Assembly (NCBI GenBank): GCA_012845835.1
Contig: JABAKD010000002.1
Span: 25,820,210-25,884,209 of the forward strand
Length of the DNA: 64,000 nucleotides
From: Undaria pinnatifida
Taxonomy: Eukaryota; Sar; Phaeophyceae; Laminariales; Alariaceae
Direction: 5' to 3'
How positions within the stretch are numbered: position 1 is the stretch's first letter; every line of letters starts with the position of its first letter. Shown piece by piece: positions 52,197 to 63,808 of this stretch. The position numbers and the translations under genes were made by a program. The notes beneath the pieces are model-generated. The model searched no databases, was not told the DNA's origin, and saw only the letters and a list, made by a program, of their open reading frames with translations.

Positions 52197-54184
52197 CCCG
52201 AAATCGTCGGAAATAAATGTCATTCCTTGCTTTTGCCACAATTTTGTGTTTGTATACGAACATAGCTACGAAGGTCATGGGTTTTGTTCATCGGATCGCA
52301 CTGCCTGCAGTTTATTTACCCTATGAATCTTTTTTTCGGTGACGTGTACGAGAGCTCCTCAAAGTGACGAGTGTCAGGAAAAAGATGTGGCACCTCTCGA
52401 CCGTAGCACGTGACCCCTGTACGGAAACACAATGCGTCTTCTAACCTTGATTCCAAGCCGGTCGTCCCCGAAACGGAAATGCGGTCCAAAAGGGAATAAC
52501 TGCCAAAGCGCTAGCTGACAACGCCGACATCCCCGCCGCCCCAGTGGTGCCACTGTATGATAGTAAGAGTCTCGGTTCCAAGAGGTCGGGGTGTGGCTAT
52601 CAGTTGTTGTGGGACCCACCACCCCGTCCCTAGTGTTCTATTTTGGGCTTTTCCCCGAGTGCCTGCAGCTGCTGACATTGTGCCTTTTCGTGTCTATGCT
52701 ACCAGTATAATACTCAGTAATGATGCTGTCGGATTTAGCTAAATCTCCTTGAACTGCAGACCGTTATCACCTCAAACAGCCTAAAACAGACCGGGTATCT
52801 GGACCGGGCTGGCTGATTTAACCCGTTTTAAACTCCTAAAATCTTCGGAAGTGCATAGGGGGAAGGGCTTGGCCCTCGCGGCTGGTGGAGGTGGGCAGGG
52901 CCAGGAGAACAGGGAGGTACATCTATCTAGTATTCGTAGTTTTTGGTTGTTGGAAACATCGTTTCACGCTTTCATCTGGATGTTGTGTTCTTTCATCACG
53001 TTTCTGGGTTTTGACACTCGCGCTACATTGTCAGATGGCGAAAGAGCTCCTCAATCAACAGGTTAGCAGCCTCAGAAAAAAAAGCAATGTTTGCACCTCT
53101 GCCTACGTGGCATGTATGTGTTTAAAGCGATGGAGCACATTAATGAGAGATATTTAATCAATCACTGTAAAAAGAACGAAATGTAAGTTTTATCGCGGCT
53201 GAGAGGCTGAGAGGAGCAACTGGTGACTACAACAAAACATAAAATAATGGTAGTGGTCGCCTGCAGAGAGAACAGCTGCGCAACGAGAGGACCATCCTAA
53301 TACGGTATACTCTACACGAGGAGGAAAAGGAACACGCCTCCGTGGGGCCATCTTCCCTGTGGGCCAGGGCTTCCTGTTTAGCCCGGATTATTCCGCGCGG
53401 GGAGCTTATCTGCACTACTATGAAACCACTTCTGTGTGTTTTCCCGTCTGCAGCGTTTTTCGCGAGGGGACGGCTGAAAAAAATACAGAGGGTACGATTA
53501 GCTGTCGCACAATCAATGTCGTTGGAAAATACACTTGGCGATCTGGTCGAGACCCCTACCTGTTTTCTGTCGAATGTGTCTTTCGGCAAAGCAACCGTCT
53601 GCAAAGTCGATAGGGCTACGAAAAAAGCAAACTCATGGTGCCCAATACCTGATTCAGCATTCTTCGACCTCCTTTACGGTTATAACTGAACGCTTGCGTT
53701 TCAATGCTGGGGAACCCCTACCACAAAAAATGGACCGATCACAAAACAGCGGGCACGAAGTCTCTCTCCTTACGAGCACGTCGGCATTAATGCTTGCTGC
53801 ACGCTATCACAGCAGTCAGTCGAACGAAGGCCGACGGCTGATCTATTAATTATTGCAGGTGCGTCTTTAGTGAGACATCGCCGTGTGCTGGTTGCGGAGA
53901 GATGACAGCCGATCCCCAATCAACCATGTCCGGGCGACATATCAAGCTTCAAGGCTCCCGTTCGTCGGCACAAAACAAAAAAATGGCAGCGCACACTGCT
54001 GTATACACGTGTGCTGCTATTACCCCCGGAGAGAGTGGCATGCTATGAATAGTGGTTGAAAAAATTATCGAACAAGGCTACTTACTGTACGGTAGGGGGG
54101 ATGTTACGACTGTTATAATGGTGTTAAGATATACCCCATTTTGCACTACTAGAGGAGTCGGGTTTTTCGCCGCTCGCACGACCT

Positions 54185-54465
54185 TCCAGATTATTTCTGG
54201 TCAAGCCGTGGTCACAGGTGTCGTCCCTTCTCCCCCCCGGTTGTTGCCTTCAACTTTTATCGCGCATAGGGTTCAGCAATCCCACTGCTCGTCGATTTTT
54301 CATCGAGTGTTGCTAACACACGCTCTCGCGCTTTCCGCAAGTCAATTTGTGCACAAGAAAAAGTCCCAACGAATTTATACGAGTATGCACTCGGCGGGGC
54401 TCGAACTCACGAAACTGACCTATACCAGGCTCGAGGATAACCTGATACGCCATCGGGGCGACCGG
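54185..54465 (-). mobile_element. SINE-1 copy, reverse strand
   Basis: Reverse complement of the full SINE-1 unit. It runs from the CTGTGACCACGGCTTG region at the left to the GGTCGCCCCGATGGCG head at 54465. The 144-aa ORF over it is repeat-derived, not a gene. Confidence 0.82.
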
Positions 54466-55084
54466 GGTGACTCTGTACCTCACTGACAAAATAGCTTAGG
54501 AAGATGAATTGGCGAAGCGTCGCTACGCATTCCATTGCGGATTCATATCGCAAAAGTTAAACAGCACGAAAGTCTGAGACCGCAAAGGAACGGGAGGGTA
54601 TCTCGCGCGATTGACCCCGAGGCGCACTGAAAGAAAGCCACCAAACGAAAAAAAAAGATTGACCCCCCTACACCGTAGCTTTGGACTAATCGTACAAGGT
54701 AGCCAGTACCTACCTTGTACCCCCGCCAAGTTGTCATGCTGCGACGGGGAGAACCCGCAGAATCTCCGATGCTTTCATTTTCACGAACACGCGTTCGACA
54801 AACAGGAGAAGAAGCTCCCTCTGGTGTGCGACAAACAAAAACTATCAGTGGCGGTGTATGTTGGCTGCGCCGCGTTGTTTTCGCCAAGCGGCGCGCTCAA
54901 ACCCGTCGCTCCCTACTCACGGCTGACGTTTGGCGACGACCTTCCACAATCAGCGGATCAAAAACAAAATTCGATCTTGCTCCTCCACCGACACTACCGA
55001 ATCGGGAAGGTGAGGGGCCTTAAACGTGTCATCATGAATTACACTCGGGCGTCACACCGTTCCAATTGCCAAGCTGCCGCTTCC

Positions 55085-55195
55085 ATAGCAGCAGCAACAG
55101 CTCAGCAGCACCAGCGGCACAGAAGCAGCACCAGCTCAGCAGCAGCAGCACCAGCTCAGCAGCAGCAGCAGCAGCTCAGCAGCACCAGCGATAGG
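55085..55195 (+). repeat. CAG/CAC-type trinucleotide tract
   Basis: AGCAGCAACAGCTCAGCAGC and further CAGCACCAGC units. The Gln/Ser/Ala-rich part of the 252-codon open frame here is produced by this tract. Confidence 0.8.
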
Positions 55196-56364
55196 GCACT
55201 ATTCTTCTGCCCCATCGCATCACCCTCTTTAACCCACGCATGCCACGGCGACTTGTACGGGTGCGCAACCGACTATTCTCTTGAGGCTCCTGACTTGAGG
55301 GAGCCCTCATACATCACACCCAAAGAAAAAGCTGACTTACCAAGAAAAAACGAAAATCCCACCCGATGAGCAATTCCATGACCTAGGTATCAGCTGCTAG
55401 ATTTAGAATGGACAATCTCGTAAAACACAAAAAACGCGCGCGCGACGATAGAGGTGCACCACTTTTTTTCTTAATACTACCCCTCAATTTGGGAGCTTAA
55501 GACCTCTCCCAAAAACTGATTTTGGAGAAAAACAAAACTGCTACCGGATGAAAATCCCATGGCCTAGGTACACAACGAGAATCATGCAAAAAAAAAATGG
55601 CGTGTTTCCAACGATTTTGGGTTAAGGAGTCCCGTCATTCAGAAACAAGTTCGGAATAAAACTGATACATCTACCGTAGCGTGCGTCATTAGGTAGTTCC
55701 TAGGTTTGAGCAGCCCCTTCGGTCCGTGCCATTTGCGATCGAACAGTTCTACCTACCCCTGCGTCATCCCACGGCAGGGCTTGCGCTTTTTGGGCCAAAA
55801 CTTTTCTGATCGGTTGACCTCCTCGCGCAAGGAACTATCGGTAAGTGTGATAGGTTTTACGGGTACGTTTTTTTCAGGACTAGCGCATACTTGGTAGAAA
55901 ATTCTGCGCGGGTTTCGCGAACTAATCTCTTCGAGGGCATGTTTCGGGCGTAAGGTATTGAGCTCCTCATGTTACGACGTCAGCAACTTCTTAAAATCTG
56001 CTGTGCACCCCTACCGTGGAATGACTACCCTATCGTAGCACCGACTTCATCCTCCACGCGTGAGTCTCTTGTCCCCCGTAGAACTGCATCTACCTTTTGG
56101 GAGGGGAAAATACTCGGAATTAAGAGCATGATTTTTTTTGTTTTGCAGTTAGACGCCAAACTTCAACGCACAAAAAACGTTCTCTGCCTAAGCTATGACC
56201 CTCCACGCCCTGAAGTCGTGGACGGGCCTTTCTTCCGGCCGCAAGGCCAATAGACTCGTCGTTCTATAAAATGCGTCCTCTTCGTTCACGCCGGCGACTC
56301 GCATTTAACAAGAAAACAACGATTACAGAAAATACGGAGGACAAAGACTGTCGTCACCCCCGTC

Positions 56365-56490
56365 GCCACCGCCGCCACCACCACCACCTCCAACACCACC
56401 ACCACCACCATCACCACCCACCACCACCACCACCACCGCCACTACCAACACCACCACCACTATAATACCACCACTACCACCACCACTATC
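56365..56490 (+). repeat. CCA/CCG trinucleotide tract
   Basis: A CACCACCACCACCTCCAACA-type run lying just downstream of the helicase stop codon, read as GGT repeats in its 3' flank. Confidence 0.85.
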
Positions 56491-56553
56491 GCCGCCGACA
56501 AAGCCTCCGCCGAAAATCTAGCCGGCTCCGGTGGCAAAATCGAAGGTGTTCAC

Positions 56554-56713
56554 TTAGGGGGCGGCGGTTCCGAAAATCTGGCCAGCTCCGGTAACAACGT
56601 GGCAAGTGTTGACCACCTCTTTCCACAGGGGGTTGGTCAGAAGCACCCGTTTTTCCCCGACAACCAGCAGGTGGTGCCGAGCGCGCGTCAGGGCCACGCA
56701 CAACCTTTGCGGA
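56554..56713 (-). CDS. helicase exon G: motif VI and stop
   Basis: Acceptor CATTTCAG|; AG + T restores Ser, and the exon then encodes PQRLCVALTRARHHLLVVGE and NPLWKEVV, ending GTAAP at a TAA. It supplies the arginine finger (ALTRAR). Confidence 0.9.
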
Positions 56714-59700
56714 CTGAAATGTGTGTCGCCGAACAGGGCCAAGATGACGGGGGTGGAGGTGGGGACGGAGGTAGGGGCGGATGCTAAGGTGGGGGTGGGG
56801 GCAAAGAATAGGGGACACCTACTACTGTAGAGGTGCACCGTGTGTGTGTTCTGAGGCTCCTAACCTATTGAGGAGCTCCATGCTTCACCCAAAAGCTGTT
56901 TTTGAGCAAAAACCGAAAGTGGAACCCGAAAGTGCAACCCGATTGGAGAACGAAAAACATGTCCAAGGTATAGAAGCCAAAACATATTGCAAAAACAAGA
57001 ATGACAAGAATTCCGACACACTCTCGGGGTTAAGGAGCCCCGTCCCTTCAGAAAATATGTTGCCCCCAAAAAGTGCTCCGAACCTCTATCGTAGCATGCT
57101 TCAGAGGTAGCCCTTTTGAACAAAAAAAACTGCCTTGACGGGGCTCGTCCGCCGAGGAAGTAACCAATACCGTTGGAACATATTTCTCGTGTTTTACGGT
57201 GTGGTTCGTTATCATACCCTAGGCCATGGCATTGTTCATCGGCATACGTAGCCTTTCACTTGGTTCTCTAAGACAGTTTTGGGATGAAGTACTGCTGTAT
57301 AGTATAGAGCTCCTCAAATGAGCAACCTAAAAGCAAATAGTTGCACCTGTACCGTACTGTACCGTAGCATGCGCTTGGACCTGGGGCCGGATGCTAAGGA
57401 GCGTGTGCGGGGGGGGGGGGGGGGCGGATGTCGGGGTTGCGTCAGGTAGGCCAAGTGGAGGCGGGGAGGGGGGTGGCGTAATAGGGTGGAGTCGCTTGGG
57501 GAGGTATATACTACTGTAGTCCCCAAGCCACAACGGTGTACATACACGCCGCGCCACGGTAGCCAGTTCTTTTTTTTTCAAGATTACCACGGCGGTATGC
57601 AGCGCAAGCTGTTGTGAGTAGGCGCCGAGGGTTCTACTGCTTCATGTCGTCTCCTCGAATGCTAATGAGTATCAGGTATTAAATAAATCTCTTCCAAAGA
57701 AAAAATAGACAAACTGCAGCAGAGGTTTATTTTTCAGTTGGCGATGAAGAATTCATCACCGCGGCAGTACCTGACGATGAACCCCAGCCGTTCCGTGCGC
57801 GTGGAAGCGACGATGACGACGTCCTTTTCCGCCCCCTGGAAGGCATCCACCGTACAAACCTGTTTTTTTCCAGGATTTAACGTGGCAACAAAAACCTGTT
57901 TTTTCCATTTTAATTTTTTTTGCTCTCGAGAACGGCGCAGACACAATGCGAACTCTATCAATAGGCGAAATATCGCATATTCCCACGTAGGTACGTAAGG
58001 TTGAAATCGAGCTGTCGCAAAACAAAACAACGCCTCATACTTGCCGCATCAAAGACACGCATATCCCTGATCGAACTAGGCCCGCCACGCGCTACCAGAC
58101 AATCACATCTGGCCCTTCTTAGTAGGACGGGTACAAAAAAACAAACGTGTCGCCTTCAATTATTTTTGTTTGTGTGCCACCCCACCAAGAGACTTCAACA
58201 CAAGCAACTGGGGTCATCGGTAGAATCCGCGCAACGCCGCCGCACCGACTGCTTGAAAGAAACCCTTTAACTATTGTATCATGTCTCACTACCGCGGATC
58301 AGTTGATGTAGGCATTGGACTGGACGAGGCCTCCCGCGTCGGCAGGAGGCCTCATCTAAAAGTTTCCCCCGCGCTGTCTGTAAAAGACTATCCTTGCTAA
58401 TTCCAAGTAGTGTGTCCCGGATAACATGGGTGCAGCTCCAAAGAGGCTAATCTGTTCCCGAAGAGGCGCAGTGGAATCGCAGCGGCCCATCGCCCGCTTC
58501 GACGGGTGGAACGTTCGAGAAAACAAAAACGGTTTCCCACACACGAGACCCACACACGAGGACCACGCAGAGTCGTCGATTTGAATCAAAGGCTCAGAGA
58601 CGTTTTGAGCGAAACAAAATAAACCCCTCATACTCAGCCGCATCAAAAGACGCGCATACCTCTCCTTGAACCGGGCCCGTCATGTACTATTACCACCAGA
58701 CAATCATATCTGGCCTTTTTTTGTGGGACGAGTAAAGAAACAAAGTTACATCGCAATTCAAACGGTTGCTCGCATGGTACCCCTACCCACCTGAACGTCG
58801 CGGGGGCAAGACGACGGCGCAATGTCCTGATCCCGGCCCCCCTCCGTTCCTCCTGCCGGCAAAGTGGCACGAGGTCTACTCGATACGGACGGCGGGGGGC
58901 GCGATGCGGCTTCCAGCTGGCGACGGACCTCCAGCAGCTGTGCCTTATCTGTAGAAAACGGGTCAAACATTGGATTCGGGGTCGTTGAGGCATGGTAATT
59001 GCCGTAGAATGATCGATACGAGGGCAGCACACGAATTTCGCCCGGCTCCTTTCCTTTCCCTTCGTTAACCCTGACAAGTGCTGTCGCGACGATACCACGC
59101 TATAGTTTTTGGTGTGTTTCACCCGTCCCTCGTCTTTCAGGCCCCTGTCCCCTGCCCTATAGCACAAAATCAACACGCCCGCAAAAAAAAATCATAAGCA
59201 AAACAGTGTTGCGAAAACGACGGATTTAAGGTGAACGCACAGAGACAAATTACACCGATGCTTGCCGCAGGCAAGCCGCCTCCCCCGCCACCGCTACTGC
59301 CACAGTCGCCGCTGCCGCCTCCGACGTCTCCAACATTGGTGCGTGCGATTAATAGCGAGGACACGAGTGCCGCCACCGTTTGGGCCTCAAAGAGATTGCG
59401 AACGCTACCGCCCATGGCGGTGCTCTCGGTCCCCTTGCCAGCGGCGTCGACCAGCGTCAGCGGAGCAAGGCCTGGAACAAGCGCCTGTCGGTCGACGGAA
59501 GCCACGCCGTCAGTTAACCTGCGTCGCAAAAAAACAAACCAGAACCAAGGAAACATCCGAAAGGAGCCGTCCGGGGTGAGGGAAACGGGGGCAGGGGGGG
59601 GCGCACTCGTTTGTTGCTTGCCTTAGTCGGTGCACCATTAATCACGCCTCACATTCCAGACGGAGCACCGTTCCTACAGTACTCATAATAAGGACATCTC

Positions 59701-62700
59701 CAACATTTGGACACTTGCTACGTTTGTATGAATATAACACATATACACGCTTTGCTTATCTTAGGAGGCGCGCGTTTCGGGGAGGGAGAGGCGAGGAACC
59801 CGGCGCGGGGTACATCATCAAGAAAAAGAAAAGCAGGATCCTTTGTACCATGAAATTGGCGGAACAAAGAAATTGGTGTGACGCCCACTCAGCCCGCGGT
59901 GCAGCACCACAACTTCCTCCCCACGGTGAAACAACGAGCAACGCGTGTGTTGGTGCGTGTGCTACATCGCGCACCTGCCCTGATAAAAAAGGCGGTTGGC
60001 GAGCCCCGACAGCCGCGGGTGACAGCGGTACTGCCGCCGGAGGAGAAGAGGCGCCACGCCCAACGCGGCGAGGCGCACGAAGAGGGTCTTCTCCAAGGTG
60101 TCCCCGGTGCCCCGCCGAGCATTAGCCTTCTCCAGCCACCTGCCGCTCGGGTGCGTGGGTAGGTGGGTGGGTAGGTGGGTGGGTGAGTCCGTGGGTGGAT
60201 GGGTTGGTGGGCGTGTGGGCAGGTGAGTGGGTGAGTGGGAGCAGAGGGCGTACCGACTACTTGCACGTGGAATCTGGTGGCGTTTTCCTTGTGGGAAAAC
60301 GGCTTAAATCCATTCTGCTCTGTATTCCTGTGTTGTTCGCTGGGGAAGGGGCTTCTAAAAATATGATGAGTAAAACAGGCGAACAAGCAATTCGCCGCCG
60401 GTTATACAACACCCTCCAGGAGGATGGGAGACCTAGGGTCCCTGTTGGATCGATTCACGGCGGCTTTTCGAGACGAATTTTGGGCTGGAGCGAACAGCGA
60501 TAAAAGCTAAGCTTACCGTGCGGTGCCAAGTCGAAGGTAGTTATCACGCCCTTTCGGGCTGGGGTCTCTTGTTGATTGCACTCGACGTAGGGGGCGTATA
60601 TGTAACGGTTCGGCAGAATACATCGAAACCATAGACGTGTTTCTCCGTGTGGGAAGGCGCGAATCGTGGGTGGCGACAACACCTAATTTCCCGCACGAAG
60701 CACGTAGCCAACCTACGACACACTACACTACAATGTTTCGGTAATTGCAACCGTGGGACTAGGCACACGCCGATGGTGAAGACGGTTGTCCTTCCCACCC
60801 TGCCCTGTTTTTCTCTTCTGTTTCGGGATTTTTTTTCGCGTCTCTCATCCCATCAACTCGCATCCATATCCGCCACACTCGCCAAGGCGAATAACAAAAA
60901 CCCGTTCTTGGAAGCAGCAAAAGGACACCACCCACAGCTGCAGCGTGGAAAAGCGGAAGCGGAGGAGGCACGGCGCAAAGTTCCCCACCCCAAACCCCAA
61001 ACCGGTGTGTGTACTTCACATTAAACCGTGATTTCCATGTTCTACCCCATCAACATCCAGCACATGCAATGTCCGTGCAGATGCCTCATTCTCGAGAGAT
61101 GCAACCTCTGGTCACAAACAGCGAGGCAGAGATAAACATCGCAATTGCGCACACGGGTATCACACGCCAGGTCCATTCGTCGGGTCTCTTGTATCGTCGC
61201 AGTGGGTGGGGCGGGGGTGGGGGGGCCCGAAAGGTCTGTCATCCGCCGCGTTACGCCACGCCACGCCACGCCACGGCTGTAACGCAATTAGCACAATAGG
61301 GGTTCCCCGATGAGGCGGTCCGAGTAAGGCCGAATCGCCATAAAAAGGCGGTCAAAACCTGGAGTGAATAATGCGGCTTCCCTCTATAATGCGGTAATAT
61401 TGCTCTTTGCACACTACCGTCTTATTGGGGGAACCCCTACTGTACATGAAACCAAGAAAACAATAGCTGCGAACACACAAAAACACGAAAACACGAACAC
61501 ACGCGTTCATTTCACGTCCACGGACGGCCTACCACCGACCTCCCGACTTACAGGTTGCCGTCGTCGCCGGTTGTTCCAGCGCTTTGCCCCCCTTCGAGTC
61601 CACCACCGTGGGGCCCCGGCGGCGTCGGCTGCGGCGCGGTTGAAATCGCCGCCTGCGCGATCAGTCGGGAGAAGGATGCAATTCGAGGAGGGAGCGGAGT
61701 AACAGCAGCAAAACGACAGCAGCAATCGTTAGAAGCAAACAATTGCCAGCAATCGTTAGCAGCAAGCATTGGCAGCAAGCGCTAGCAGCAAGTGTTAGCT
61801 GACTGCCGTGCCGTACAGTGGGGGGCTCCCATTAGTAGCCGGTTGAATAATGCCATTGTTCTCTAATAGTGCCGGTGGAATCGCTTGGCACCACCGCAAC
61901 TCTCTATAGTAACCCTATTCCCAACAGTTCCGGTGCCCTGAACAGTGCCGGTATGTTGGCCTGGCACATAACGGCGCTATTCAGCCAGCGGGTTCTTAAT
62001 CGCTCTAGAGTTGCACATATGTGCTTCGAGAAAAAATACTTGAAATTATGATTGGATCAGTTTTTCAGCAGTAGAAGGATTAACGGCGACGCGTCATGAG
62101 GTTCGCGTACCAAGCATCGAGTCGGGAGTCATCCCGCGGCCCGCGTGGTCTTATCGTAGGCGTTCGAAGGGATTGCGGGAGACGGGCCGGTCCTTGCTCC
62201 CCTCCGACGGGAGCAAAGACGTCTCGAAGGGTTGGGGCTGCCGGCAGCAAGGCGGGCTGTCGCACGCAGCTCGGCCCGATTACTAAAAAGAAATGTGCAC
62301 AGGACGACCGAGGTACACCCGTAGCTCCAAATCGCGTCCCCAAGCCTCCTTTCCGCGCGCGCATACAACTGCCGTGTTGTTTATGTCTCGGCGTGTCTTA
62401 ACATTGGGCCAAGCACCACTCACCCGCGCGTAGGCCACTGGCGGAGGCAACTGCATCGGATCGCCAACAAGCACCAGCCTCCGAGGCTGCGCCACGGCGA
62501 TGGGCAACAGGCTCAGTGGCTCCACAATCTGCGAGCATTCATCGATAACCACGATATCATAGCCTCGTGCCGCCGCACCGCTGCCGCTGCCGCTGCCACT
62601 GCGCCCGCCCCCCCGTATTCGGCCCCGACCCACCACCCCGCCCCTGGTGGCGCGTCCTCCTAATGCCCCCATTGCCGGTCTCGCGAGCAACCCGCCCTGT

Positions 62701-63808
62701 TGCCCGCCGCGGGCGCCGCGGGTTCCCGCCTCGCGGGCGGGGGGTTGGGTAAGCAACGGTAACGTGGCCGATGCACAAGTGACTCCTGTCACGCGGGCCT
62801 CGTGTAACCTGAGCGCGTGTTTGGGGACGTTGTGAGTGGGTTACAGGCCGCACGAAAGGGCGGGCACCGCTCATGAACCACCATCAGCAGAGCTTTTCGC
62901 GGTGAATAAACGTTTCCAGCGCCTCCTTGCGGGGCGGGTTGGCGAGTGGCTAACGTACGTTGTGTTGAGCGTGAATGGGGAATGGGCCAAGTCGGTGCGT
63001 CGATTGCTCATTACGCGCTTATGGTTGACCACCGCAACGCATCAGGATGCCGCAGCGGTTACCGTAAAATCATGACACAAGAAGTAGCTGGGCGTGGGCG
63101 TTTTTTCCCCGTCAGGAAAATTAAATAACACGAGTAGTGAACTGCATCAGAGGCATAGACGACAAAGAATCATGGCGATAACCAGAGCCTAAAAAAAAGT
63201 GCGACCTCGTCTGTTTCGGCAATAACACAGCAGCAGAAGGACAAAACAACGTAGGGTTCAACGTCGTTTGACACAGGGCCCGCTCGCGGTACAAAAAATA
63301 TGACGTCAACAGTGCACAGTTAATCGGATTGTAAAACGCAATGAGAAGCGCTATTTTGCCAAGCGACAAGACGACAGCCACCACTCTGCCGACCCCTCAC
63401 AAAACAAAATGATTGTGGGTACCTACGTAATAAACATGAAACCGAATGTCACTCTCTACTACGCTCTAGCACCGCGGACGCCCTGTTCCCACTCAAAAAC
63501 GTAAAGAGTAGGTCAGATAAATCGATCGGACATAATATCTACACGTGCTGAAGATGATTGGCTCAGTTTGCACTGCAATTTTCGGGCAAGGCGTCAACCA
63601 GATTTTTACGAGAATAAGCAGAAACGGGTCACACCCCCCTCGCCCTTCGAGCAACACGTCGTGGAACGGAGATGCCGCGCAGTGCTCACCGCCTAGCTTG
63701 ATCTGAGGTGAAACCGTCCCCCTTCGCCGCGCACAGCGCTCGAGCAATCATGCCCCGCTCCTCCCCGACAGCTGTCCTCATTATGTCCTGGAGATCGCTC
63801 AGCGCCGC
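56554..63808 (-). CDS. SF1 helicase, UPF1/DNA2 type, ZGRF1-like (5' partial; 7 exons, 446 aa seen)
   Basis: An ATP-dependent nucleic-acid helicase, C-terminal part only; Walker A (motif I) lies outside the window. Exons: 63808-63690, 62808-62424, 60126-59975, 59518-59241, 58948-58791, 57859-57771, 56713-56554; all six introns are GT-AG with matching phases. Motifs in order: VTGVTCASA (Ic-like), VVIDECSQIVEP (II, a DECSQ form of DEAA), VLVGDPMQLPP (III), LLLRRQYRCHPRLSGLANRL (IV), IGVICLYKAQ, VCTVDAFQGAEKDVVIVAST (V) and RLCVALTRARHHLLVVGE (VI). DECSQ together with QYRCHP and VDAFQGAEKD is the wording of ZGRF1-like 5'-3' helicases acting in recombination; UPF1/SEN1 relatives are alternatives. 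Two low-complexity insertions are present: an RGG/Gly-Ser stretch before motif II and a Gly run before IGVICL. The protein ends 30 residues after motif VI, as in relatives. Confidence 0.88.
57771..57859 (-). CDS. helicase exon F: motif V
   Basis: Acceptor AAAAACAG|; encodes VCTVDAFQGAEKDVVIVAST RTERLGFIV and ends in phase 2 at GTCAG|GTACTG. Confidence 0.9.
58791..58948 (-). CDS. helicase exon E
   Basis: Acceptor TTTTCTACAG|; T + AT restores Tyr, so the product reads ICLYKAQLLEVRRQLEAA, the expected YKAQ motif. The rest of the exon is a variable linker ending DVQ|GTGGGT (phase 0). Confidence 0.85.
59241..59518 (-). CDS. helicase exon D
   Basis: Acceptor CGACGCAG|; AG + G restores Arg. Encodes LTDGVASVDRQALVPGLAPL and further to GVICL, with one base of the next Tyr before donor CTCT|GTGCGT. 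A Gly/Ser run (about 20 residues) precedes the conserved IGVI strand. Confidence 0.85.
59975..60126 (-). CDS. helicase exon C: motif IV
   Basis: Encodes ANARRGTGDTLEKTLFVRLA and APLLLRRQYRCHPRLSGLAN RLFYQG, with donor GGCAG|GTGCGC in phase 2. I place the acceptor at GAGAAG|GCT to keep phase 0 with exon B. The alternative CGGCAG|GTGG would need a different phase. Confidence 0.85.
61299..61437. mobile_element. TA-flanked miniature TIR element (GGGGTTCCCC family)
   Basis: TA|GGGGTTCCCCGATGAGGCGGT at the left and ACCGTCTTATTGGGGGAACCCC|TA at the right form a clear TIR of about 20 bp. It lies inside the helicase intron between exons B and C. Confidence 0.8.
62424..62808 (-). CDS. helicase exon B: motifs Ic, II, III
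   Basis: The exon encodes LHEARVTGVTCASATLPL, a roughly 55-residue Arg/Gly/Ser-rich insertion, then YDIVVIDECSQIVEPLSLLP and LVLVGDPMQLPPPVAYAR, ending CGG|GTGAGT in phase 0. Frame and motifs are unambiguous from YDIVV on. Confidence 0.9.
63690..63808 (-). CDS. helicase exon A (first in window)
   Basis: Acceptor CCATCAG|; encodes AALSDLQDIMRTAVGEERGM and further to QAR, with donor GGCG|GTGAGC in phase 2. This is the helical stretch between motifs I and Ic in the family. The join CG + G TTA CAC gives R-L-H. Sequence upstream (63809-64000) holds no clear exon. Confidence 0.75.

Larger units (their letters stand above)
49940..56553. other. convergent intergenic region between recA and helicase 3' ends
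   Basis: No gene recognised. Contents include a TGCC run (about 50347-50371), a copy of the repeat shared with 39.7 and 44.1 kb (50120-50215), a poly-G run (51691-51702), a short AACCCC-ended element (52101-52196), copies of the 35.3-kb repeat (52195-52400, 55370-55640), a SINE-1 copy (54185-54465), a CAG tract (55085-55195) and a CCA tract (56365-56490). Short ORFs at 53227-53850 and 55969-56253 match nothing I know. Confidence 0.6.

Noticed and set aside
53227-53850. Overlapping ORFs on both strands (115-125 codons)
   Set aside because: No recognisable domain, and both strands are open; they could be remnants but nothing in the sequence supports a function.
54052-54486. 144-codon plus-strand ORF
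   Set aside because: Most of it is the reverse of SINE-1; the same peptide strings appear wherever the SINE occurs (6.3, 25.2, 29.0, 34.9, 46.1 kb).
54611-55369. 252-codon plus-strand ORF, the longest outside the genes
   Set aside because: The middle is a CAG-type repeat and the ends match no family I know. No supporting splice structure, so not called as a gene.
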